From the NCBI GenBank assembly GCA_033398695.1, contig CM065802.1, forward strand, positions 138,866,096 through 138,930,095: a DNA stretch of 64,000 nt. Direction: 5' to 3'. This document shows, one piece after another, positions 20,995 through 31,740 of the stretch; the first letter of the stretch is position 1, and every line of letters starts with the position of its first letter. A program made the translations under genes and the position numbers. Below the pieces are notes generated by a model, which was not told the DNA's origin, ran no database searches, and saw only the letters and a list, made by a program, of their open reading frames with translations. The DNA comes from Orobanche coerulescens (taxonomy: Eukaryota; Streptophyta; Magnoliopsida; Lamiales; Orobanchaceae).

Positions 20995-21031
20995 CTAACC
21001 CCTTCGGGGGTGAACATTTGTTTATGTTCAG
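20995..21031 (+). promoter_or_regulatory. Branch point, CUUCGG hairpin and acceptor module in LTR-D (5')
   Basis: CTAAC (20995-20999), the textbook plant branch-point sequence, is followed by CCCCTTCGGGGG and TTTATGTTCAG ending at 21031. Branch A (20998) to acceptor is 33 nt. Confidence 0.5.
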
Positions 21032-21364
21032 GATCCAGGAGAGCGGGGAAACAACCACTGGAGTTGCATGACGACGAGGGTGCAGAGTGATGTTCCGGCC
21101 GGGTCTAATTGTCTGTGTTTGGTTATTTTTAAGTACTCGAGTACGTCGTCAGTTTGTGATGTTTAGATTTTGGTGATGTATTAATAACTCTTTATTTGGA
21201 CATTTGTATTCTCGGTGTTGAACCAGAACTGTTGTATTTTATTTCAGTGATTTCATAAGTTGGTATCTGTTATTGTCTTTTCGTTTCTTTAGCCTTGTAA
21301 ATTCTTATGTAAAGGATTTACGGCGCTGTAATATCCCTGAATATATTGGGGGTGTTACAGAATA

Positions 21365-21376
21365 TGGTATCGGAGC
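21365..21376 (+). other. Primer binding site of chromovirus D
   Basis: TGGTATCGGAGC, one mismatch to the initiator-Met site TGGTATCAGAGC, five bases after the 5' LTR end. Confidence 0.85.
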
Positions 21377-21594
21377 TAATATTATGGATATCTTGGCCAT
21401 TGGGTTAAAATAGGGGTCATATACGTCTTTTGAGGTAACCGGCCGTGAATGACATCACTGTACTGCCTACGTCTTCATGCGAATGGTGGTTGTAAGTCCC
21501 TAAACTCTATCTCATTATTTACATGTTGTATTTCTTTAGACTTGAACATTAGAACGATATTGTTTCCTGCATATTGAGTATTTATGCTTACAGT

Positions 21595-22890
21595 ATGTTG
21601 AGAGGCGGACGTGGACGTGGACGCGGTCGCGGATTCGGACGAAGGAATGCCGAAAGGGAAGCATCGCCTTCTAATCATGCCAGTCATAGCTCAGGCGAGC
21701 CACAAAGATCTATCAATAACAAACCGGAACCTGCTGTACCATAAATCCTTCGTCAGGTGGTGAACCAGATGACTCAGTTCGCTCAGGTCGTGGACCAAAT
21801 GCAAGTGGCGGTGGGATTACAGCAGAGAGATAGGCAGCAAGGGATCCCAGATATGGGAAATCGAGGTGACCGATGGCTGCAAGAGGTGGCAAAGATGCAA
21901 CCACCTAAATTCGACGGTATTTCTGAGACTCCTACATGGGACCATTGGTTGAAGGAATTGGAGAAAATGTTTGCCGGGATTAACTGCCCAGACGACCGGA
22001 GAGCCTCTATCACTCAATACTTTCTGATAGGGGAAGCGTCCGAATGGTGGGAAGCCATCTAACTTGTAGACTATGATGCTGATGGGAAAGAGTTTAAATT
22101 GATGATGGAAGCTCAGTATTGCCCTCGTCCTGTGAGAGAAGCCAAAGTTCGGGAGTTTTTCTCCGCGCAGCCGTCAGACGAACCTGTATCCCAGACAATT
22201 AAGACGTTTAACCAACAGCTGGCATTTGTTCGACATCTGGTCAGAATAAATGCAGAAATGATGATCCATTATGATATGAGGATGAAACCAGAAATCCAGA
22301 GGTACATGTCCGGTTTTGAATGTACCACTCTCCATCAATACCAGGATAAGGCGTTGGCGTACGAAATGAAGGAAGCAGCAATGGAGAAGTTTACGGAATC
22401 CAAGAAGCAGAAATTCTCTGGTACTTTTACAGAGCACAAGAGCAGTGGGCCCCGCAAGGCCCAGTCATCTTTTCATTCTTTCAAGAAACCTCCACACCCA
22501 TCTAAGAGCGGAAAGAATTTCGGAACAATGTCAGCCACGACGGATACAACTAGGAGGTGCTTTAACTGTGGTCGCCCAGGTCACCTTTGGCGTGATTGTT
22601 TGCGCACTCCAGTTACATATTTTGATTGCGGACAGGAAGGGCACCGTGCGACGTTTTGCAAGGATGCCACCAAGTTCAATGGAACCCGTACATCGCAGCC
22701 AGTTCAGAAGGAAGATAGTATCCAACCGACGCAGCAAAGTTTTCAGATGCCTCAGAATTTTGGCCGCGGACGAGGTAGAGGACAATGGGACCGAAAGGGG
22801 ACATCGAGTGTCGGATCTGTTCCCCCACGTCTGTACGAGATGAGGAGAACGGACGATCAGGATGCTGCTGTCGCATCAGGTACCATTCAG
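21595..22890 (+). pseudogene. Chromovirus D gag with zinc knuckles
   Basis: It starts at ATG 21595 with an Arg/Gly-rich N-terminus (GGRGRGRGRGFGRR). In-frame TAA stops at 21742 and 22060 break it. The gag core includes PPKFDGISETPTWDHWLKEL, SEWWEAI and AQYCPRPVREAKVREFF. The first knuckle, CFNCGRPGHLWRDC, is intact. The second, YFDCGQEGHRATFC, lacks its first cysteine, as does one knuckle of chromovirus A. An RG-rich box (GRGRGRGQW) follows. Gag forms the particle and packages RNA. Confidence 0.85.
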
Positions 22891-24750
22891 ATCCTTTCCC
22901 AGCCAGTTAGCGTTTTATTCGATACATGAGCTACGCATTCATTTATATCGTTATCTTGTGTAAATCGTTTGAATATTTCTGGTTTTCATTACTGTGAACC
23001 TTATGTTGTTGGTTTATCGAGTGGAGAGAGGATTGTTGGGAACTTAGAAACTAGAGATTTCCCTGTATCATTTGGAGGCAGAGAGTGGCTCTCAAATCTG
23101 ATTGTAATAGAAATGCAAGGAGACGACCTGATACTCGGAGATGATTGGCTTAATCGATATGGAGCTATTGTAAACTACCGAAGGAGGAACATCTCGTTGA
23201 TCACTGACGATGGCTCCGAAATACTATTTGAAGGATGGAAACCAGGAAGCTCAGGAAAGTTGATCAAGGCGATGAAAGCTGTCAAATTGTTGAAACAGGG
23301 ATGTACCGGATACTGGTGTTATGCAATGAAGAAAGAAGACGAAATGGTGGAACTTTCATCCATTCCTGTTGTGAATGAATTTCCGGATGTATTTCTTGAC
23401 GAGTTACCTGGACTACCTCCACGACGGGATTTAGAATTCACCATTGAGCTAGAACCCGGAGCTACACCAATTTCTAAAGCGCCGTATCGTATGGCACCTA
23501 CCGAGATGTATGAACTGATAAAACAGCTGGAGGAGTTACTGGACAAAGGCTATATCCAGCCAAGCGTTTCGCCTTGGGGAGCGCCAGTTCTTTTTGTCCA
23601 GAAGAAGGATGGATCGCTTCGACTGCGTATTGACTATCGAGAGCTGAACAAAATGACAATTAAGAACAAGTATCCGTTGCTACGGATTGATGATTTGTTT
23701 GATCAGTTGCAAGGAGCAACAGTATTTTCTAAAATCGATCTAAGATCAAGATATCATCAGCTGAGGATTAAGGAATCTGATGTTCCGAAGTCAGCATTTA
23801 GAACTCGCTACGGACATTATGAGTTTGTAGTGATGTCGTTTGGTCTCACTAATGCACCTGCTGTATTCATGCAACTGATGAACCGAGTGTTCATCGAATA
23901 TTTGGATAAATTTGTGGTCGTGTTCATTGATGACATCCTGGTGTATTCTAAGATCCCGGAAGAGCATGCACAGCATTTGCGGATTGTGTTAGACCTGTTA
24001 AGAAATGAACAATTGTACGCCAAACTTTCTAAGTGTGAATTCTGGCTAAAGGAAGTAATGTTCCTCGGCCATGTGGTATCAGCTGAAGGAGTCCGAGTAG
24101 ATCCTCAGAAGATCGAAGTAGTTATGGATTGGAAGCCTCCAAAGAACGTAAAAGAAGTCCGAAGTTTCTTAGGACTTGCTGGATATTATCGTCGATTCGT
24201 GGAAGGGTTTTCTAAAATTTCCCGCCCACTTACTCGACTCCTGCAGAAAACTCAAAAGTTTGAGTGGAACGAACCGTGCCAGAAAAGCTTTGATGAATTG
24301 AAGAAGAGATTGACAACAGCACCGATTTTAACACTTCCATAGGGGACTGGAGGATTCATAGTTTACAGTGATGCTTCGAACCAAGGACTCGGATGCGTAT
24401 TGATGCATAATGATAAGGTGATTGCTTACGCATCACGATAGCTGAAACCTTACGAAGTGAATTACCCAACGCATGATTTGGAGCTAGCGGCAGTAGTTTT
24501 TGCTTTGAAAATCTGGAGGCATTACCTGTACGGGACTCACTGTCAGATCTTTACGGACCACAAGAGTCTCAAATACATATTCAGTCAGAAAGAGTTGAAC
24601 ATGCGGCAAAGAAGATGGTTAGAGCTGATTAAGGACTACGACTTGGAAATTTTGTATCATCCAGGCAAAGCGAATGTAGTGGCAGATGCACTTAGCCGCA
24701 AGCCTGTTTCTATTCAGATGCTGGAGACTCTGACCTCCCAACTTAGCCTT
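22891..24750 (+). pseudogene. Chromovirus D protease, reverse transcriptase and RNase H
   Basis: Same frame as gag. The protease active site is LFDT then a TGA at 22927 in place of the catalytic glycine codon (normally DTGA). RT is nearly complete: [47 protein letters not shown] and the catalytic FIDD at 23923-23934. TAG stops at 24340 and 24439 fall at the RT/RNase H junction. RNase H shows its acidic residues in YSDAS, HDLEL, FTDHKSL and VVADALS. Together these copy the element RNA into DNA. Confidence 0.9.
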
Positions 24751-26249
24751 CAACGAGAGATGATTCGAGAAGGAATTGAAGTATGTTTACAAAGAGTCCA
24801 AGGACAACTGTGCGTGATGGAAATAACTTCATCATTAATCGAAGAAATCAAATCTATGCAGACAGATGATCCTCTGATGATTCGGTTACGTGATGAATTG
24901 ATCAAGAGGAAGGCCCCCGGATTCGTAATTCATGATGATGGAGTTTTGATATTTCAGAACTGACTCTGTGTTCCCGATGTCGATGTTCTGAAACAGACGA
25001 TTATGAAGGAAGCTCACAGCTCGCCTTATTCTATCCACCCAGGCACCATTAAGATGTACAAGGACTTGAAGCAGAATTTCTGGTGGGGCAACATGAAGAA
25101 AGATGTAGCGGACTATGTTTCTAAATGCTTGACTTGTCAGCAGGTTAAGATCGAGCATCAACGACCTGCCATAATGTTGAAGGCGCTCCCGATTCCTGAA
25201 TGGAAGTGGGAGGACATATCGATGGACTTTATCACTAGTATGCCGAGAACCAAGACAGGGATGAACATGATTTGGGTGATAGTTGATCGTTTAACCAAAT
25301 CAGCTCATTTTCTAGGCATTAAGAACACGTGGGGACCAGAGAGATTGGCACGAGTATTTATTTCGGAGATAGTTCGATTGCATGGTACGCCGAAGACCAT
25401 TATTTCTGATCGAGACGGCCGTTTTGTGTCTCATTTTCGGAAAGCAGTTCATAAGGCCTTGGGGACCGAATTGAACTTCAGCACGGCTTATCACTCGCAG
25501 ACTGACAGACAATCCGAAAGGACCATTCAAATGGTGGAAGACATGCTAAGGGCCTGTGCCTTAGATTGGTCAAACGATTGGGAAGTTCATCTACCGTTGA
25601 TTGAATTTACCTACAACAATAGTTGGCATGTTTCCATTAAGATGGCACCGTTTGAGGCATTATACGGAAGGAGATGCAGATCGCCCCTATGTTGGGACGA
25701 TTCATCAGACTTGATCGGGACAGAACCAGAGTTGATCGTACAGACTCGAGAGAAGATAGCCTTGATTCGTGAAAGGCTGTTGACCGCCCAGAGTCGACAG
25801 AAATCTTATGCAGACGTACACCGTCGCCCATTGGAGTTCAGTACTGGAGACCACGTACTTTTAAAGGTTTCTCCTACTCGGGGAATCTTTCGTTTTGGAA
25901 GGAAGGGAAAACTGAGTCCGAGATATATCGGACCATTCGAGATCCTTGAGAGAGTTGGAGAGTTGGCATACAGATTGGCATTACCGCCGTCATTGAGCCA
26001 TGTTCATAATGTGTTCCACGTATCCCAGTTACGGAGATATATACCGGATCCTAGCCATGTACATAAGTCGCTCAGAATGGAACGTTTGAAGAAAGACCAG
26101 TCAGGATACTCGAGAGTCGAGTTAAGCAGTTGAGAAACAAACCAATCGTTTTGGTCAAATTTCAGTGGTCACGCCACGGAGTGGAAGAAGCCACATGGGA
26201 AACGGAAGATGGCATGAAGTCCAGATATCCAGAGTTATTTTCGTCTTGA
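24751..26249 (+). pseudogene. Chromovirus D integrase with C-terminal chromodomain
   Basis: Continues the frame, with a TGA at 24961. The integrase zinc domain is present (IHPG...KCLTCQQ). The catalytic D, D and E are in MDFITSMP, SDRDGRFVSHF and QSERTIQMVEDML; one glycine of the usual HPQTDGQSER stretch is arginine. The SH3-like region (GPFEILERVGELAYRLALPP) leads to the chromodomain, which is in a shifted frame after about 26070 and ends at 26249 (core QWSRHGVEEATWETED). The chromodomain of these elements is thought to direct insertion to heterochromatin. Confidence 0.85.
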
Positions 26250-26269
26250 GTTTCGGGACGAAACTCCTT

Positions 26270-26284
26270 TTTAGTAGGAGAGTA
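26270..26284 (+). other. Polypurine tract of chromovirus D
   Basis: TTTAGTAGGAGAGTA immediately before the 3' LTR start at 26285. Confidence 0.75.
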
Positions 26285-26434
26285 TGTAATATCCGGATTT
26301 ATTATTGTGTATTTCATCTTCGAACCCTATATTATTCGGATTTATGATCTCGATAATTGAAGTATGATATTTCTCACATTGGTATCTTTGTACATAAGTA
26401 TATCGTCATGCAAAATTCCTCATGCAAACTCGTG

Positions 26435-26689
26435 ATAGCGCACGCTAAGAATGTAGCTTAACGCGCGCTATCGGCTACTACTAGCGCACGCTACGAATAT
26501 AGGATTTGCGTGCGCTAGGCAGTCAATTATTGAGCTAGGCGGCTAGCACATGCGCCAGCCAGGACATGGGTCCGGATAAGATTCCCGCGAATGAACCTAG
26601 ACAGATTTAGAGTCAACGCTTATTAGCGTGCGCTAAGAATGGTATGTAGCGTGCGCTAATCAGCTAGTGTGCAGAAACTTTATTTAAAG
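26435..26689 (+). promoter_or_regulatory. LTR-D 3' promoter: TAGCGTGCGCTA array and TATA box
   Basis: Copy of the 20314-20568 module, TATA at 26679-26689. Confidence 0.65.
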
Positions 26690-27521
26690 GATAACACTCC
26701 ATTTCTACCTATTCCCTTCATTTGTTATTCGTCCCTTGGAAGTCCAGAGAGTTTTTCCTACTCCTTAAGCACATACAAATCCGATGTACTTGATCATTAA
26801 ATATTAGAGAGTGCTTATACTTGATCATTGAAGAAGAATTCACTTTGAAGTGACACTCAAGCCACCGGAGCTGGATTCTACCTTTTTGGATCAGTTATTT
26901 CTTCATTAAAGGTATGTTAATCCTATCTCCAACTTTAGATTCGTGTTATGAAGAATAAGATGATCATGCTAGCAAGGTAATGAGTTCTATTGGTGAATTA
27001 TTCAACAAATATCATGTTTAGAAGATTGGAATAATTACACTTATGATATTGTTGTTGGAACCTCATAGTTGAAATCCTAGTACTTCAAATGGTGAGAGGA
27101 ACATTCTGAAGTTGATTATCCGTATGATTTATGTTGTCTTATTGATCATAAAATTGGAGGTGATATCATTTTTGGTTATAAGGACTTAAGGGAAGAATCA
27201 TCGTAGAAAATATCCTTTCGTATAAGTTGGAATTGTTAGTTCACCTTCAAGATGAAGTCTGAATGTGAATTATGATAATAGAATCTAGTGCACCAAACCG
27301 GAGATCACCGAAATTCGCATGAGAATGATAATCAAGTTCGAATATAAAAGTTGTGATGATATTCTTTTCCTTGAAACCTCAAAGATGATTGGATCCATAA
27401 GACCATTCATAAGTTTATGAATATGTCATGTAGACGGATATTACACGTTAATCACTGAGGAATTCGTAATTTCATCACCATTAGAACTAGTCTGCTGCCC
27501 AACAGTGAACTGCCATGCATG

Positions 27522-27740
27522 CTTAGCGTGCGCTAAGCTATGAGAATTAACGTACGCTAATGGGCTTATTTAGCGTACGCTACGACTGAAACTTAGCGTG
27601 CGTTAAGTCATCAGGCGAGTCAGTCGGCTGATCAGTGAGGTACTGACCGTGCATGGTTAGCGTACGCTAGTCTGTGTGTAATTGCGTGCACTAACGAGTA
27701 GCCTTAACGTACGCTACATAGGACGCATAGCGTGCGTTAA
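27522..27740 (+). repeat. Second TAGCGTRCGCTA array inside LTR-D
   Basis: About nine copies of TTAGCGTGCGCTAA and TTAGCGTACGCTA variants lie 0.85 kb downstream of the TATA box, within the inferred intron. No convincing TATA box follows. The 5' LTR has lost this segment. Confidence 0.65.
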
Positions 27741-28252
27741 GCAAGTCAGACAGATTTCATTTTAAGAACTTCCGACTGTATTTTGGATTGTTAGATGTTC
27801 GTTCGACGTGAGATGAATTTTATATTATTTCTTTTGTTAAGGTTCGAGATTTCTACGTGATTGATCGAACGGGCGACCTTCGAGTATTTCGTTTTTTGTG
27901 GAAGTATTGTTCTTGTCTTCGAATCGAGACAAGTACTCTAATTAGAATTGTTTATATTATGACAGCTATAATGTGATTGTATTGTGTATTATGTGTTGTG
28001 ATTAAATGTCCACCATGCATTGATCCGACGGGAATCATCATGGGAATCTATAGCTGTGTGCGCTGGATCGTTGGACAGGTAGTTCCACCATGCGTTGGTC
28101 CGACGGGATCATCATGGTAATCTATAGCTGTGTGCGCTGGATCTTTGGAATGCCATCAGTATGTTGAGACTGTTATGGAGAAACTTGTTATGATATAATT
28201 GTTGATTATATCACTGTTGTATGATTATTGTACTTGTACTAGCATCGTTGTG

Positions 28253-28288
28253 CTAACCCTTCGGGGGTGAACATTTGTTTATGTTCAG
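28253..28288 (+). promoter_or_regulatory. Branch point, hairpin and acceptor module in LTR-D (3')
   Basis: CTAAC, CCCTTCGGGGG and TTTATGTTCAG ending at 28288; one C of the stem is lost relative to the 5' copy. Branch A (28256) to acceptor is 32 nt. Confidence 0.5.
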
Positions 28289-28621
28289 GATCCAGGAGAG
28301 CGTGGAAACAACCACTGGAGTTGCATGACGACGATGGTGCAGAGTGATGTTCCGTCCGGGTCTAATTGTCTGTGTTTGGTTATTTTTAAGTACTCGAGTA
28401 CGTCGTCAGTTTGTGATGTTTGGATTTTGGTGATGTATTAATAACTCTTCATTTGGACATTTGTATTCTCGGTGTTGAACCAGACCTGTTGAATTTTATT
28501 TCAGTGATTTCATAAGTTGGTATCTGTTATTGTCTTTTCGTTTCTTTAGCCTTGTAAATTCTTATGTAAAGAACTTACGGCGCTGTAATATCCCTGAATA
28601 TATTGGGGGTGTTACAAGAAC

Positions 28622-30362
28622 GAATACGACAATGCCTTCAATCGGCCAATACAACATGAATGACAGGACGCCAACATTAATAACAATGATTACAACAACA
28701 TCTAGATCGACATCAATATTAACAACAACAACCGATACATCGATACCGCGAACCGGTGATCGATAATAACATTAACAACGAATATCTCAATGCCTTACCG
28801 GCCATTAATGAATGATAATAAACATTTGGCATAATTGACGAAGAGTATCATATCGAACGATCCCCTAATATCAATGAACTTATGAAGAGACTAAGTCTCG
28901 GAATGATACAACACATTCATACATATATGATAACATTAATCTCATTGACTAGTACAAGTATAAAACTTACCTCAACCAAAGGCGATGAAATCCTTCCACG
29001 AACAACGAACGGCGTCCTCCGATAAACACAAGCGCTCGAACAACCTTGAATGAAATACAATTCATTCAATAACACAATATCAATCGAAATCGACATAACG
29101 ACCGAAAGAAACTCTTTGAGACATTTAATCGAACACTAAATGTTCAAAGTTCCTCAAGAACCTAAGAATCATCAATCGGGTTGAACGAATTGAAAATATG
29201 GATATACAATCCATAAAACACGATTAATAATGTTCACTAGCATCAACCGATTCATCAAAATCGGACTAGAATCGAAATTAATAACAAATTCCCTAAAAAG
29301 TCGACTTGGAGGAAAATCAAGAAATATACCTTGATTCGACGAAGAACACGGATTTGATGATGATATAATCAACAATAATCTCCCAAAATGCTTTGTAAAT
29401 GAGTAGAATCATCCAAGAACACCTCCTACCGGTCACTCCCATCCACAGCCGCACAAAAACGAGGAAAAAGTGAGAAAAATGAAGTCTGGCCGAGCCAGGC
29501 CTATATATGGCCGGCAGGCCTATATATGGCCGGCAGGGTTACGACCGTAACTGGCAGGGCCTTACGGACGTAACCGGCATTCGTCCAAACCCGCCCAGTG
29601 CCTGCCGAGCGCTTACGGCCATAACCGACAGGGCCTTACGGCCGTAACTCGACACTTACGGCCGTACCCGGCAGGTCCTTACGGCCGTAACCGGCATTCG
29701 TCCGAACACTGCCAGGCACCCGTACGGCCGTAACTGACAGCCCTTACGGCCGTAACCGGCATTCGGCCGAACATTTCTGAGCACGTACGGCCGTAACCGG
29801 CACCTTACGGCCGTAAGTCGGCCAGGCCAGGCCCTGCTCCAAGACGGGCGGTCGTGACTCGGCCGTGGTCACTCTGACGGCCCGGACGATGCCGAAACCC
29901 GAACCTGAATATGAATCGAAGATACGGTTACAAAGTACTCGCAAAGACGAATCCAAGCGCTAAGAGAACACACGATTCTGACCACCCAAAGGCTCGAAAT
30001 TTGACAACGGAAAGTAATTACCCCAAACTTTGGGAAATTACGAAAATGGCCCAAAACGTCCGAAATACACGATACACGATTGAAACACCAAGCCAAATCT
30101 CGCAACATGAATAATAACATTAAATGAACTTACAAGAAACTCGAAACGACAGTTTCGGACGAGATTCGCAAGAATCGAACTCAAGTGCGGAAAAGCCGCT
30201 TAAGAACACGGAACTCAACAAAACGATACCGAAACGAACTCGGATGACAAAACGTGCAGAATTAAATATTCTCGGAATGACGGAACGGTCACAACGGAGT
30301 CGCTAATATGGACTTCCTCCAAAAAAGAAAATTACCGGAAAATCGAAATTGCGGATATTACA
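28622..30362 (-). mobile_element. LTR-E, 3' LTR, third piece with promoter
   Basis: It resumes after chromovirus D and runs to GGATATTACA at 30362, the outer terminus (TGTAATATCC on the minus strand). It holds the TTACGGCCGTAA array, a doubled TATA box, and donor-like sites CAAG|GTATAT (29329) and GAG|GTAAGT (28980) on the minus strand. Confidence 0.85.
29496..29817 (-). promoter_or_regulatory. LTR-E promoter: doubled TATA box plus TTACGGCCGTAA array
   Basis: About a dozen copies of TTACGGCCGTAA and variants (29538-29817) precede, on the minus strand, two identical 19-bp units each containing CCATATATAGG (29496-29514 and 29515-29533). The palindrome differs from that in the alignable LTR remnant at 4201-4460. 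Confidence 0.65.
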
Positions 30363-31676
30363 TACTACCCCCCTTAAAAGAAGTTTCGTCCCGAAACTTA
30401 AAACAAGTAGGGAGAAGCAATATCCCGCCAGGAAGATACACACGAACAAGAATGATCACAATGAATGATAATGAATCAAAATCCAACAAGGATCAAGAAT
30501 GACTCACCGGGGTGAAATGATAACGTAATGAGTGATAGCTCAAATGAAATGATTGGAACCAATGTTCCCCGTGAAGTGAATGATTAGTTTGATAATTATA
30601 AGTCTCAACGTGATTGATATATATTGAATGAATTATATGAATGAATGAACGACAATGAAATGAATGATTATACTATTACCGAGCAAGAATTAACTTGCTC
30701 AAAACCAGTGATGAATGTCCTATTGTATCACAGTTAAAGCAAACAACAGTCGAACTCGTCATCTGTGATGAAGATGCTCTCCCAGCACGAAGACGACTAG
30801 AAAACGATCTCTTGGACGTCGGAGTCCGATGTCCCTCTGACAGCTCTTTCCATACCGAGGCAGGAAAGTCACGTGATAATTACAGATCTCATATAAAGAT
30901 CGCATGAAAGATTAAGTGAGGTGACATGACTATCTGATGAAATTCCTGAAATGATTACCTTGAACAAGTTAACAAGGTTGAAAATTTGATCCACAAGATC
31001 AACAACTGAACCGTGAGATGGACTGGATGATTAATGAATTAACTGAACAATGAGATTAACTGAGTGATGAATGAATTAACTGAGCGATGAGATCGACTGA
31101 GTGATGAATGAATTAACTGAGCGATGAGATTGACTAAGTGATGAATGAATTAACTGAACAATGAGATTAACTGAGTGATGAATGAATTAACTGAACAATT
31201 AACTGAACAATGAGATTGACTGAGTGATGAATGAATTAACTGAACAATGAGATTAACTGAGCGATGAATGAATTAACATGATCGACAATATCAAAATGAT
31301 GATTGAGGATTATTAACTGATGAATGAGTTGATCCTTAATACTTACACATGTCACACGTGCTCCAAAACAATTAGTCATGAATCAATCATAACAATAATA
31401 TCACATATAAGTTTCAACAAAGCATGAATAATTAATGACATGATGAATGTATGAACATAAAGAGAATTGAGTCCTTACACAGGTCATACGAAGCTTCGAG
31501 GTCTCACGATACTAGTCTTCACTGACGACGACTCGATGAATGAATGACTCGTGCAGTCGTACAAATATTACGACTCACAAAACCCGACTGTCCAGATTGT
31601 CATAACCTGACAGTCCCACTACTACCGCGTCGGTAGAGCCACATAACTCACATATCAGGGTATCTCACAACCCAAA
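30363..31676 (-). mobile_element. Element E interior, 1.3 kb, almost no coding sequence
   Basis: From the low end: polypurine tract and pol tail (30363-30410), then sequence homologous to the inner part of LTR-A (about 30440-30720, compare 53160-53440), then the first codons of a gag (about 30853 down to 30730; it opens MERA like gag of chromovirus A) that soon meets a stop, then leader (31676-30880) homologous to the chromovirus A leader. Pol is gone. E is a non-autonomous deletion derivative assembled from A-like pieces. Confidence 0.65.
31020..31290. repeat. 36-bp-type tandem repeat in the element E leader
   Basis: About seven copies of GATGAATGAATTAACTGA with ACAATGAGATTAACTGAGT or GCGATGAGATTGACT follow one another. 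The chromovirus A leader has only single-copy relatives of this unit (59240-59300), so the array expanded in E. Confidence 0.8.
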
Positions 31677-31677
31677 C

Positions 31678-31689
31678 TCTCTGATACCA
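31678..31689 (-). other. Primer binding site of element E
   Basis: TGGTATCAGAGA on the minus strand, five bases inside the 5' LTR; close to the perfect initiator-Met site TGGTATCAGAGC. Confidence 0.8.
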
Positions 31690-31694
31690 TCTTC

Positions 31695-31740
31695 TGTAAC
31701 ACTCCCAAATCCCATTGGGTTATTACAGTGCCGTGGACCC
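31695..31740 (-). mobile_element. LTR-E, 5' LTR fragment cut by Tat-1
   Basis: The 46 bases TGTAACACTCCCAAATCCCA... match 10001-10046 and stop at GGACCC, where the Tat-1 LTR begins. The rest is beyond the inserted material and not in the window. Confidence 0.85.

Larger units (their letters stand above)
20160..21359 (+). mobile_element. LTR-D, 5' LTR with a 1.17 kb internal deletion
   Basis: TGTAATATCCGG at 20160 to GGTGTTACA at 21359. The palindrome array is at 20314-20537 and the TATA box at 20558-20568. It lacks the segment at about 26708-27870 of the 3' LTR; the junction near 20588-20600 carries AGCCGGGACAT, copied from 20428. A GC-type donor (GAG|GCAAGT, 20639) and the acceptor at 21031 would bound a 393-nt intron holding a 75-bp direct repeat (20719-20860). 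Confidence 0.9.
20160..28616 (+). mobile_element. Chromovirus D (Ty3/gypsy), complete insertion in LTR-E
   Basis: 8457 bp with both LTRs, primer site, gag-pro-pol in a single frame, polypurine tract and perfect AGAAC duplications. The C-terminal chromodomain and initiator-Met primer site place it in the chromoviruses; the sequence is most like the Tekay/Del group, but I cannot confirm the clade without a tree. Coding is broken by six stops and a frameshift. The 5' LTR is 1200 bp and the 3' LTR 2332 bp because the 5' copy has an internal deletion. Confidence 0.9.
26285..28616 (+). mobile_element. LTR-D, 3' LTR, full length
   Basis: 2332 bp from TGTAATATCCGG to GGTGTTACA. It keeps the segment missing from the 5' LTR, with a strong donor AAAG|GTATGT at 26912 and a second palindrome array at 27522-27740. 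The GC donor of the 5' LTR reads GAGACAAGT here and is lost. Confidence 0.9.

Noticed and set aside
29538..29817. CpG island of a host gene promoter
   Set aside because: CpG density comes from the TTACGGCCGTAA array upstream of the LTR-E TATA box; no gene follows.
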